DNA of 19,290 nt, taken from positions 1 to 19,290 of the forward strand of contig CAMCTH010000009.1 in assembly GCA_945877965.1 (NCBI GenBank), given 5' to 3'. Source of the stretch: Planctomicrobium piriforme. GTDB lineage: Bacteria; Planctomycetota; Planctomycetia; Pirellulales; PNKZ01. Of the stretch, positions 9,280 to 15,468 are shown piece after piece. The first letter of the stretch is position 1. Every line of letters begins with the position of its first letter. Position numbers and translations under genes: made by a program. The notes beneath the pieces were generated by a model, which made no database searches, was not told the DNA's origin, and saw only the letters and a program-made list of their open reading frames with translations.

Positions 9280-9299
9280 GGACGAAATGGGCGAATTTA
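9280..9299. promoter_or_regulatory. Putative operator element 1 (next to regulator start)
   Basis: GGACGAAATGGGCGAATTTA. It agrees with element 2 at 16 of 20 positions and contains two ACGA/GCGA-type half-sites in the same orientation, 9 nt apart. It lies 15-34 nt upstream of the regulator ATG, downstream of its likely promoter, where binding could block transcription. Confidence 0.6.
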
Positions 9300-9328
9300 T
9301 GATCTGTCTGGAATCTGGTATCGGCTGC

Positions 9329-9334
9329 ATTCTA
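9329..9334 (-). promoter_or_regulatory. Putative -10 box for the regulator gene
   Basis: TAGAAT on the minus strand, about 64 nt from the ATG at 9265. I see no good -35 hexamer, as expected if an activator is needed or if the call is wrong. The box touches one arm of the inverted repeat at 9333-9363. Confidence 0.3.
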
Positions 9335-9363
9335 AGCGGAATATCATGGCAATAAACCGCTTA
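9333..9363. repeat. Inverted repeat TAAGCGG-N17-CCGCTTA in the divergent control region
   Basis: Perfect 7-bp arms lie at 9333-9339 and 9357-9363. A further small palindrome, GTAAG-CGA-CTTAC at 9381-9393, repeats the TAAGCG core. It may be a second protein-binding site between the divergent promoters. Arms this short can also occur by chance. Confidence 0.35.
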
Positions 9364-9412
9364 AATCTAAGGTTATGGTAGTAAGCGACTTACGGACAGG
9401 CAAGTTTAACTA

Positions 9413-9432
9413 GGACGATTTGGACGAATTTT
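9413..9432. promoter_or_regulatory. Putative operator element 2 (upstream of fasciclin -35)
   Basis: GGACGATTTGGACGAATTTT. It has two direct half-sites, ACGATTT and ACGAATTT, 9 nt apart, and ends 3 nt before the -35 hexamer at 9436. Direct-repeat operators are known for CarH-type MerR regulators, so the divergent regulator is the obvious candidate ligand. Confidence 0.65.
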
Positions 9433-9435
9433 CCA

Positions 9436-9463
9436 TTGACCTATCGGTCGATATCCCTAAGAT
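9436..9463 (+). promoter_or_regulatory. Putative sigma-70 promoter for the fasciclin-led gene train
   Basis: TTGACC (9436-9441), a 16-nt spacer and TAAGAT (9458-9463). It sits exactly between operator elements 2 and 3, so a regulator bound at both would cover the promoter and start site. Leader to the fasciclin ATG is about 105 nt. Confidence 0.5.
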
Positions 9464-9468
9464 GAAGT

Positions 9469-9488
9469 GAACGATTTGACCGAATTTC
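9469..9488. promoter_or_regulatory. Putative operator element 3 (over the transcription start region)
   Basis: GAACGATTTGACCGAATTTC. It agrees with element 2 at 16 of 20 positions. It begins 5 nt after the -10 box, covering the expected transcription start, which is a repressor-type position. Confidence 0.65.
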
Positions 9489-9576
9489 AATCGCTCGGCT
9501 GCGTGAGAACTCCAGGCCGCTTGGCTGGCTCACGGAGGAGTGAACGGTCACGGTCCTGATTTAAAGGAATTTACTG

Positions 9577-10065
9577 ATGGTAACTGCTTCGAAAGCCCTG
9601 GTGCTGACGGCTCTGATGGCGGTGACGTCCGCGGCCTGGGCCGCTGCCCCCGCGGCGAAAAAGGACATCGTGGACACGGCAGTCGGCGCCGGATCTTTCA
9701 AAACCCTGGTGGCCGCCGTTCAGGCGGGCGGCTTGGTTGAGGCCCTGAAGGGCGAGGGGCCTTTTACCGTTTTTGCGCCGACGGATGAGGCATTTGCCAA
9801 GCTCCCGGCCGGTACGGTCGAAACGCTGTTGAAGCCTGAGAATCACGACAAGCTCGTCGCGATCCTCAAGTATCACGTGGTCGCCGGTCAGGTGACGTCG
9901 GATCAGGTCGTCAAGCTCACCGAAGCAACGACCCTCCAAGGCCAGAAAGTCACCGTCTCTACCTGCGGCGGTGTGAAGATCAACGGTGCAAACGTCGTGA
10001 AGGCCGACATCCTCACCACCAACGGGATAATCCACGTCGTTGATGCGGTATTGCTGCCCAAGTAG
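9577..10065 (+). CDS. Secreted FAS1 (fasciclin / beta-Ig-H3) domain protein
   Basis: 162 aa. Residues 1-22 form a signal peptide (basic start, hydrophobic core, cleavage expected after SAAWA), so the protein is exported. The rest is a single FAS1 domain with the H1 motif TVFAPTDEAF, the central YH-containing segment (LKYHVVAG) and the H2 motif TTNGIIHVVDAVLLP. Stand-alone bacterial FAS1 proteins are linked to adhesion or surface interaction, and their exact role is unknown. The start is supported by AAAGGA 8 nt upstream of ATG. It is the first gene after the operator-flanked promoter and is followed by a strong hairpin, suggesting it is expressed at a higher level than the genes behind it. 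Identification is secure; function is inferred from the family. Confidence 0.93.
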   Translation: MVTASKALVLTALMAVTSAAWAAAPAAKKDIVDTAVGAGSFKTLVAAVQAGGLVEALKGEGPFTVFAPTDEAFAKLPAGTVETLLKPENHDKLVAILKYHVVAGQVTSDQVVKLTEATTLQGQKVTVSTCGGVKINGANVVKADILTTNGIIHVVDAVLLPK

Positions 10066-10078
10066 TAGAGAGAACTCG

Positions 10079-10108
10079 CACGGAGCCGGGGGCTCGCCCG
10101 GCTCCGTG
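10079..10108 (+). terminator. Strong 12-bp hairpin after fasciclin (terminator-like, no U tract)
   Basis: CACGGAGCCGGG, a 6-nt loop, then CCCGGCTCCGTG: a perfect 12-bp GC-rich stem 13 nt after the fasciclin stop. ATTGCTAACC follows instead of a T run, so it may be a partial terminator, an attenuator or a 3'-end stabiliser that lets some transcription continue into the sigma gene. Confidence 0.6.
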
Positions 10109-10159
10109 ATTGCTAACCGGCGAATTTTGGCTGTTCATGTTTTCGATCGGATCAAGACC

Positions 10160-11152
10160 ATGCTGACGCTTTCACCCCCAGCCCCTCACTCCGACGTCAC
10201 TCATCGATCTAAAGCCGTTCCTCGTAAGTCGCTTGTTGCGGCAGCGAGCCAAGAACGAGCCCGAGTCGCGCTGCATTGCGAAACGAAGTTCATCGATAGT
10301 GCACAATTCCGCGATGCTAAGTCGGCGAGCCGAATGAATGAGCTCGTCGAGCAATTGGAACGGTCGGCCGGCCGGCAGGTCACCAATTCTTATGCGGGTT
10401 TAAATCAGACCATTAAGGTCTGTGCGCGAGGAGTCACGAGCCTGCTGACTCTCGTCGAGGAACGAGATTTCTTCCTGTGTCTGAACTACTTGAAGTGGCG
10501 AGTGAACGTCCTGCGCACCAAGATCAATCCGGCAGAAAATCAGGAATTGCTGCTGACGGACATTGAGCAGCTGCATCGACAAACCCTGGTCGTTCGCGAC
10601 CACATTCTTAGCGCCAACTTGCGCCTAGTAATGTCTATCGCAAAAGCCCAGTGCGACGGCCTCTTGACTTTCGATGAACTCTTCAGCGAAGGCGTGCCGG
10701 TCTTGTTACGGGCCATCGACAAATTCGACGTCGAACGGGGCTTTCGCTTCAGCACCTACGCCTATACGGCCGTCCTCCGCAGCTTTCACAAAGCGAAAGC
10801 CGACGCGGCGAAACGACACCGACGTCAAAAGTCATCGGTGGACAACTCGACATTAGATCTGGCTGAAGATCGTGCGAGCGAGACCAATGAATTGCCGGTA
10901 TCGACCGTGCCGCTCGTGCGCGAATTACTGGAACTCCTACCTCCTCGTGAGAGCAAGATTGTTCAAGCCCGGTTCGGCTTGCTCGACGACCAATCGCCTT
11001 GCACGCTTGAAGAGATCGGCGACCTCCACGGAGTGTCGAAGGAGCGTGCCCGGCAACTCCTGGCCAGAGCAATGATTTCCTTGAGAACGCTGATTGAAGA
11101 GTCGCAATTCTCGGACTTGATGGATTTCAACGAAGAGTTGCCGGATGCCTAA
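10160..11152 (+). CDS. Divergent sigma-70 family RNA polymerase sigma factor
   Basis: 330 aa from ATG at 10160. Upstream in-frame starts would lie inside the fasciclin gene or the hairpin; the ribosome-binding site is weak. Residues 1-145 are poorly conserved. Region 2 is at ~146-215, with SANLRLVMSIAK, FDELFSEG and AIDKFDVERGFRFSTYAY. Region 4, with a helix-turn-helix, is at ~252-315 (LLELLPPRESKIVQARFGL; LEEIGDLHGVSKERARQLL). The usual WW-IRQAI segment after FSTYA, used in promoter melting and -10 recognition, is replaced by YTAVLRSF. The ~35 residues between regions 2 and 4 leave no room for a normal region 3. It is therefore an alternative sigma factor with probably distinct promoter specificity. 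Its place behind a CarH-like control region suggests it relays the signal to other loci. I see no anti-sigma gene next to it. Confidence 0.9.
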   Translation: MLTLSPPAPHSDVTHRSKAVPRKSLVAAASQERARVALHCETKFIDSAQFRDAKSASRMNELVEQLERSAGRQVTNSYAGLNQTIKVCARGVTSLLTLVEERDFFLCLNYLKWRVNVLRTKINPAENQELLLTDIEQLHRQTLVVRDHILSANLRLVMSIAKAQCDGLLTFDELFSEGVPVLLRAIDKFDVERGFRFSTYAYTAVLRSFHKAKADAAKRHRRQKSSVDNSTLDLAEDRASETNELPVSTVPLVRELLELLPPRESKIVQARFGLLDDQSPCTLEEIGDLHGVSKERARQLLARAMISLRTLIEESQFSDLMDFNEELPDA

Positions 11153-11255
11153 AGTTCAAGCTCCCGCTCAGCGGCGTTTCCATGCCCGTTAGGTGTTAGT
11201 CGACGCATTCCCCGCATTCCACAAATCAATCACCCTTACGGAGTCATCCTCCCTT

Positions 11256-11438
11256 ATGAACGGCATCACGAAAGCCAAGCTCTTGATTCTCTTAGCGGCC
11301 GGATCGTCCTTCTTGTTTTCGATCTATCTGTGGTTCCTGGTGAATAAGGAACAAGGATTGTTCGTCGGCCTCTGGGTCCCCTCGATCCTTGCCTTCGGCA
11401 CGTTATTAACGAACGGTGTGGGGAGGCGTCATGAATAA
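11256..11438 (+). CDS. 60-aa two-helix membrane protein
   Basis: ATG at 11256; GGAG lies 14 nt upstream, farther than ideal. Hydrophobic segments are at ~9-29 and ~35-53, separated by NKEQG, with a charged C-terminus (GRRHE). The FVGLWVPSILAFG stretch looks conserved-family-like, but I cannot name the family. The stop codon overlaps the start of the next small gene by 8 nt, indicating translational coupling. Function unknown. The pair could be subunits of one membrane complex. Confidence 0.7.
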   Translation: MNGITKAKLLILLAAGSSFLFSIYLWFLVNKEQGLFVGLWVPSILAFGTLLTNGVGRRHE

Positions 11439-11535
11439 TTGGATTATTTTCCTCGTGGGCTGCTACGCGACCCTGTTGTGCGCGGTCGCTACGGGGATCT
11501 TGCTCTACGCAGTCAAGACCGACCGCCAGGACTGA
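11431..11535 (+). CDS. 34-aa single-helix membrane protein
   Basis: MNNWIIFLVGCYATLLCAVA begins the protein. One transmembrane segment covers ~4-28, followed by a short charged tail (KTDRQD). It starts inside the end of the 60-aa membrane gene (GAGG 5 nt upstream of ATG) in another frame. The overlap, the ribosome-binding site and the clean hydrophobic-then-charged pattern argue that it is real despite its length. Function unknown. Confidence 0.65.
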   Translation: MNNWIIFLVGCYATLLCAVATGILLYAVKTDRQD

Positions 11536-11609
11536 GAATTGTCTCGTTTCACTTTGTTGCCCCTGACGACCAGATCGGGACAACTCATCCAAACCAGGAG
11601 AACGCAGGG

Positions 11610-11840
11610 ATGCTGATTCTTTCACGAAAGAGCGGTGAGCGAATCCGAATTGCGGAGGACGTCGAGATCGTCGTCCAGTCGATCCAGGGTTCTCGCGTCC
11701 TCATCGGTATCGACGCCCCGCGGACTACGAGAGTGTTGCGCGGAGAACTAGAGTCTGATCGTCCGGCGGCATCAAATCTACAGATTCACTCAATAGACGA
11801 CGATGATTGCCCGCATTTTTTACCGCACTTACCTCGGTAA
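11610..11840 (+). CDS. csrA: Carbon storage regulator CsrA (RNA-binding translational regulator)
   Basis: 76 aa. The N-terminal MLILSRKSGERIRIAEDVEI and the segment GSRVLIGIDAPRTTRVLRGEL match CsrA/RsmA, including the RNA-contacting L4 and R6 and the arginine before the GEL segment (R44 region). CsrA dimers bind GGA-containing hairpins over ribosome-binding sites and change translation or mRNA stability. The usual VHREE end of strand 5 is VLRGE here, and an Asp-rich tail of ~25 residues follows. AGGAG lies 9 nt upstream of ATG. A csrA inside a regulator/sigma/pterin gene set is unusual and suggests post-transcriptional control of this regulon. Confidence 0.93.
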   Translation: MLILSRKSGERIRIAEDVEIVVQSIQGSRVLIGIDAPRTTRVLRGELESDRPAASNLQIHSIDDDDCPHFLPHLPR

Positions 11841-11872
11841 TTGAAAACACAAACCAGCTCGGCCGCCTTTCG

Positions 11873-12313
11873 ATGATCACAACAACTCACACCTGGATGC
11901 ATGCAACGCTCATTTTTGCAGCTATCTACAATCTTGCGTGGGGCTCGTTCGTAATTGTGTTTCCGCTGCTGCCGTTCCAATTGGCCGGCTTGGCGGAGCC
12001 CAATTACCCACAGATCTGGCAATGCTTCGGCATGATCGTGGGCGTGTACGGAATCGGCTATGCGATTGCCGCCGCCAATCCGTTACGACACTGGCCCATC
12101 GTACTCGTCGGACTCCTCGGCAAGTTATTCGGCCCGCTCGGTTTTCTCTTTTATGCGATCCGCGGCGAGTTGCCTTGGATCGCCGGTTGGACCATCGTCA
12201 CGAACGATTTGGCGTGGTGGATTCCCTTTGGACTGATTTTGCACGCAGCTTATCGCGCAGCGATTGCGAATCCTGCGGCTGCGTTTGCTCCACCGATGCC
12301 GATGCCGCGCTGA
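11873..12313 (+). CDS. Four-helix integral membrane protein, function unknown
   Basis: 146 aa from ATG at 11873, 32 nt after csrA; an in-frame start at 11807 would overlap csrA and looks worse. Hydrophobic segments are at ~10-38, 49-69, 73-95 and 104-128. The most distinctive motifs are GKLFGPLGFLFYA and TNDLAWWIPFGLIL near the C-terminus. They look like a conserved uncharacterised family that I associate, from memory, with light-response neighbourhoods. The tail is Ala/Pro-rich. No clear Shine-Dalgarno, so translation may depend on upstream genes. Confidence 0.8.
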   Translation: MITTTHTWMHATLIFAAIYNLAWGSFVIVFPLLPFQLAGLAEPNYPQIWQCFGMIVGVYGIGYAIAAANPLRHWPIVLVGLLGKLFGPLGFLFYAIRGELPWIAGWTIVTNDLAWWIPFGLILHAAYRAAIANPAAAFAPPMPMPR

Positions 12314-12355
12314 TGCAATTATGCGATTCGACAATATTATTTCAAATCACGGGAG

Positions 12356-13039
12356 ATGCTTTCGGTGACAGCAACTTTGGCCTTAACCAACCGTCATAAC
12401 GGTTCCCATCGCCAGGACCAATCGGACTCGGCTCGCTCTTTGCAGCCGAGCATCGCTCCCGCCGCACCGAACAAGGAAGTTGATCTCAGTGCGATCGAAG
12501 CCGCGGTGCGGACCATCCTCAAAGCCGTCGGCGAGGACCCGGACCGAGCCGGTTTGCTGGAAACTCCGCGTCGTGTTGCCAAGATGTACGCCGAAATGTT
12601 CTCCGGGTTGAAAGTCGATCCGGCGCGACATCTGAGAGTGACGTTCCCCGAGACTTATAACGAAATGGTTTTGGTTCGCGACATCACGTTCACAAGTATG
12701 TGCGAGCATCATTTGCTGCCGTTCAGCGGGGTAGCGCATGTGGCCTATATTCCCAACGGACGCGTGACCGGTTTGAGCAAACTAGCACGTGTGGTGGAAG
12801 AAGTCGCGCGGCGGCCCCAAGTCCAAGAGCGCATGACGCAGACCATCGCCGATCTCATGGAAAGTGAGTTGGAGTCATCGGGCGTGGCCGTAGTCGTTAA
12901 CGCGGAGCATTCCTGTATGTCGATTCGCGGCGTCCGTAAGCCCGGGAGTTCGACCGTCACAAGTGCTCTGCGCGGCGTCTTTAAATCGAATCTTTCCAGT
13001 CGGGCGGAAGTTTTGGCCCTCATCAATCAGAAAGGCTGA
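12356..13039 (+). CDS. folE: GTP cyclohydrolase I
   Basis: 227 aa. It converts GTP to 7,8-dihydroneopterin triphosphate, the first step to folate, biopterin and other pterins. Zinc ligands C116 and H119 (SMCEHHLLPF) and C187 (AEHSCMSIRG) keep the 71-residue spacing of the E. coli enzyme. GRVTGLSKLARVVE and the RPQVQERMT segment are also typical. Residues 1-40 are a variable extension. The ATG directly follows GGGAG, too close for a good ribosome-binding site; GTG at 12365 has ideal spacing and may be the true start. It lies 7 nt before the QueD-like gene, so the two are cotranscribed. The genome could carry another folE for folate; this one appears dedicated to the cluster. Confidence 0.96.
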   Translation: MLSVTATLALTNRHNGSHRQDQSDSARSLQPSIAPAAPNKEVDLSAIEAAVRTILKAVGEDPDRAGLLETPRRVAKMYAEMFSGLKVDPARHLRVTFPETYNEMVLVRDITFTSMCEHHLLPFSGVAHVAYIPNGRVTGLSKLARVVEEVARRPQVQERMTQTIADLMESELESSGVAVVVNAEHSCMSIRGVRKPGSSTVTSALRGVFKSNLSSRAEVLALINQKG

Positions 13040-13046
13040 GGTGCCG

Positions 13047-13538
13047 ATGATCATTCAGAAAGAGTACAAGTTTTACGCGGCGCATCGTAACGAAGAACTG
13101 ACCGACAAGTGTCGCAATCTACACGGCCATCGTTACGGCGTCCGATGTTTCTTCGAAGTGGAACGCACCGCCTCCTACTCGACGTTGTTCGGGGATTTCG
13201 ACGGCCGCATCGAACCGTTCCTCAAGGCCGAGTATGACCACGGCATGTTGATCAATGTGCATGACTCCTTGTACGAGTCGCTCTGTGATCACATGCGTCG
13301 GACCGGAGAGACGCTTAAGCTGAAGACTTTTGATCGACCGACCAGCGTCGAAAATCTGGCTCATCAGCTCTTCACGGAGATCACGGAGATGGGCTTCCGC
13401 CTGAGTCGATTGGAAATTCGAGAAACGGATACCTCGGTCGTCGAATACACGCGCGAGGATTGGGTAACCGACAATCGGCACTTTGCGCGATGCGAAAGTC
13501 AAAACCTTTCGGCAACGGCACTGCCGACAAATCCATGA
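13047..13538 (+). CDS. 6-pyruvoyl-tetrahydropterin synthase / QueD family protein
   Basis: 163 aa from ATG at 13047. The zinc histidines H13, H26 and H28 (AAHR; NLHGHRYG) and the catalytic C22 in the C-x3-HGH arrangement are present. YDHGMLIN (H65), PTSVENLA (E102) and LEIRETD (E126) complete the fold. Relatives act on FolE's product, giving 6-carboxy-5,6,7,8-tetrahydropterin (queuosine pathway) or 6-pyruvoyl-tetrahydropterin. It sits 7 nt behind folE, but no queC or queE is nearby. I therefore avoid the name queD and infer a pterin side pathway specific to this cluster. Another product, such as a tetrahydropterin cofactor, cannot be excluded. Confidence 0.92.
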   Translation: MIIQKEYKFYAAHRNEELTDKCRNLHGHRYGVRCFFEVERTASYSTLFGDFDGRIEPFLKAEYDHGMLINVHDSLYESLCDHMRRTGETLKLKTFDRPTSVENLAHQLFTEITEMGFRLSRLEIRETDTSVVEYTREDWVTDNRHFARCESQNLSATALPTNP

Positions 13539-13642
13539 AGACTCCGAACAGCCTCGCGGACCGCTGAGTGATCTTCCTTCCGGTAGTTCTCAACGATCCG
13601 CGGCACGACAACGGGTTCGATACTGGGAGGTTTTCTTCGGCA

Positions 13643-14230
13643 ATGATTCCACTTACAGCGATGCAGCAATCCAAAGGCGAATCCAGATACGATCGGCACG
13701 GCACGACGGGGTCACCCGCTCGGTGCGCGCAGTTCGTCAAGGAATGCAGAATCAAAGCCGGCCCGGAAGTCGTCTTTCAATTTCACGAAAGCCCCGATGC
13801 TCTCCGGCATTTGATCCCGCCCTGGGAGAAGATGGAAGTAGTTGAATCGAGCGGCTCCTTGCGGCCCGGTAGCAAAGTCGTCTTGCGCGGACGTGTTGGG
13901 TTATTGGCGATCCAGTGGGTTGCCATCCATACCGAATACGAACCGCCCCACTTATTCGCCGACCGTCAGGAATCGGGGCCGTTCGCTTGGTGGTATCATC
14001 GCCATCGATTTCTCGATGACAGCCGAGGGGGGACCGTCTTACGGGATGAGGTTGATTATCAGGCCCCCCTGGGAATTATCGGCCGCCTATTCGGCGGTTG
14101 GCTGATCCGCCGCAAGCTCGAGCGAATGTTTGCCTATCGCCACGAGACGACCCGTCGAATGATTGAATCTGGCGAGTGGATTCCAAGGCCGCTCAAAACC
14201 CAGCAGACAATCGTCGAAAGAGTCCGATGA
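13643..14230 (+). CDS. SRPBCC (START/Bet v1-like) ligand-binding protein
   Basis: 195 aa from ATG at 13643, with GGGAGG 12 nt upstream; an in-frame GTG at 13568 would add 25 poorly conserved residues. The core PEVVFQFHESPDALRHLIPP, HTEYEPPHLFADRQESGPF, AWWYHRHRF and LRDEVDYQAPLG is characteristic of SRPBCC proteins of the cyclase/dehydrase type. They form a hydrophobic cavity for a small ligand. The family recurs in photolyase/light-response clusters next to flavin oxidoreductases, as here. It overlaps the amine oxidase by ATGA (14227-14230), so the two are translationally coupled. The ligand is unknown. A pterin, carotenoid or lipid would fit the context. Confidence 0.88.
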   Translation: MIPLTAMQQSKGESRYDRHGTTGSPARCAQFVKECRIKAGPEVVFQFHESPDALRHLIPPWEKMEVVESSGSLRPGSKVVLRGRVGLLAIQWVAIHTEYEPPHLFADRQESGPFAWWYHRHRFLDDSRGGTVLRDEVDYQAPLGIIGRLFGGWLIRRKLERMFAYRHETTRRMIESGEWIPRPLKTQQTIVERVR

Positions 14231-15468
14231 AGCCTGACGTGCTAATTGTCGGTGCCGGTCTGGCAGGATTGTGTTGCGCCCGGAAGCTTCATCAGCAGGG
14301 TGTTAGTTTCTTAATTCTCGAAGCATCCGACGGCGTCGGCGGACGAATTCGCACCGATCTAATTGAGGGATTTCGCGTCGACCGAGGTTTTCAAGTTTTT
14401 CTAACCAGCTACCCCGAGGCAAAACAGGTTCTCGACTACGAGTCGCTCGAACTAAGGCCGTTTCTCCCCGGTGCGCTGGTACGCCATGGGGGCGCGTTTA
14501 ATCAATTGACCGACCCGTGGCGCAGGCCGCTCGCCGCACTTGGGTCGCTGTTTTCCCCGATCGGTAGTTTTGTGGACAAGTTGCAGACGGCCCGCCTGCG
14601 CTCCCATTCGCTCAAAGGCACCAGCGAGGAACGATTCCGCGACCCCGAAACTACGACCATCGAGGCACTGAAAAACGCCGGCTTCTCAGCGTCGATGATC
14701 GATCGCTTTTTTCGACCGTTCTTGGGCGGAATCTTCCTCGATCCGGAGTTGCAGACGTCCAGTCGGATGTTTCACTTTGTCTTTCGCATGTTCTCGTTGG
14801 GCAGCGCCTGCCTGCCGACTGAGGGCATGGAAGCCATTCCGCGCCAGCTAGCCGCGGGTTTGCCGTCGGACAGCGTACGTTTCGGAGCTAAGGTCGTACG
14901 AGTTCAGCCCGGTTTGGTGATGCTCGAGAGCGGCGAGGAACTCAGAGCCGGGGCCGTGGTCTTGGCAGTGGACGGTACTGGAGCAGCGCAGTTGCTCGGT
15001 GATGTCATGCCGTCTGCCGGACAGAGCGTCACCTGCCTCTACTTCGTCGCGCGGCGTTCACCCGTCGAACAGCCCGTTCTCGTGCTCAACGGGGAAGGTC
15101 GCGGCCCGGTCAACAACCTCTGCGTGCCCACCGTCGTCGCGCCTTCCTACGGCCCGAGTGACGAAAGCCTCGTTTCAGTAACCGTCCTTGGTATCCCCAG
15201 AGACGAGGAACTACTCCAGACCGAGGTGCGCAAACAACTGCGGGACTGGTTCGGCCTTGCCGCCGACGACTGGCGTCACCTGCGGACCTACCGTATTCCT
15301 TATGCCCTGCCGAATCAGGTTCCGCCTGCGCTTGCCGTACCTGAGCGTTCGGTCCGTCGGCAGTCCGGCTTGTACGTTTGCGGCGATCACCTAGACAATG
15401 CCTCGATCCAAGGTGCGATGGTCTCCGGCCGACGGGCGGCGGCGGCCGTTTGGGAAGACATCTCATGA
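14227..15468 (+). CDS. FAD-dependent amine-oxidase-like oxidoreductase
   Basis: 413 aa. The N-terminal dinucleotide fold has VLIVGAGLAGLCCARKL at 5-21, an acidic end LILEAS, and then GVGGRIRTD, the typical second FAD motif of the amine oxidase/phytoene desaturase/protoporphyrinogen oxidase superfamily. The C-terminal FAD motif is GLYVCGDHLDNASIQGAMVSG, near 381-401. It has no signal peptide. It starts within the stop of the SRPBCC gene and its own stop overlaps the deaminase start (ATGA in both cases), a tight three-gene unit. Substrate unknown; its neighbours suggest oxidation of a pterin, polyene or lipid rather than a simple amine. Confidence 0.9.
   Translation: MKPDVLIVGAGLAGLCCARKLHQQGVSFLILEASDGVGGRIRTDLIEGFRVDRGFQVFLTSYPEAKQVLDYESLELRPFLPGALVRHGGAFNQLTDPWRRPLAALGSLFSPIGSFVDKLQTARLRSHSLKGTSEERFRDPETTTIEALKNAGFSASMIDRFFRPFLGGIFLDPELQTSSRMFHFVFRMFSLGSACLPTEGMEAIPRQLAAGLPSDSVRFGAKVVRVQPGLVMLESGEELRAGAVVLAVDGTGAAQLLGDVMPSAGQSVTCLYFVARRSPVEQPVLVLNGEGRGPVNNLCVPTVVAPSYGPSDESLVSVTVLGIPRDEELLQTEVRKQLRDWFGLAADDWRHLRTYRIPYALPNQVPPALAVPERSVRRQSGLYVCGDHLDNASIQGAMVSGRRAAAAVWEDIS

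Noticed and set aside
10121..10127. A CGAATTT half-site of the putative operator ahead of the sigma gene
   Set aside because: It is a single 7-bp match without the second half-site 9 nt away; such matches occur by chance in this sequence (another lies near 17390).
13047..13538. Queuosine biosynthesis locus (queD)
   Set aside because: The protein family fits, but queC, queE and queF are absent from the surroundings and the neighbours are regulators and pterin/flavin-type genes, so the specific pathway name is not supported.
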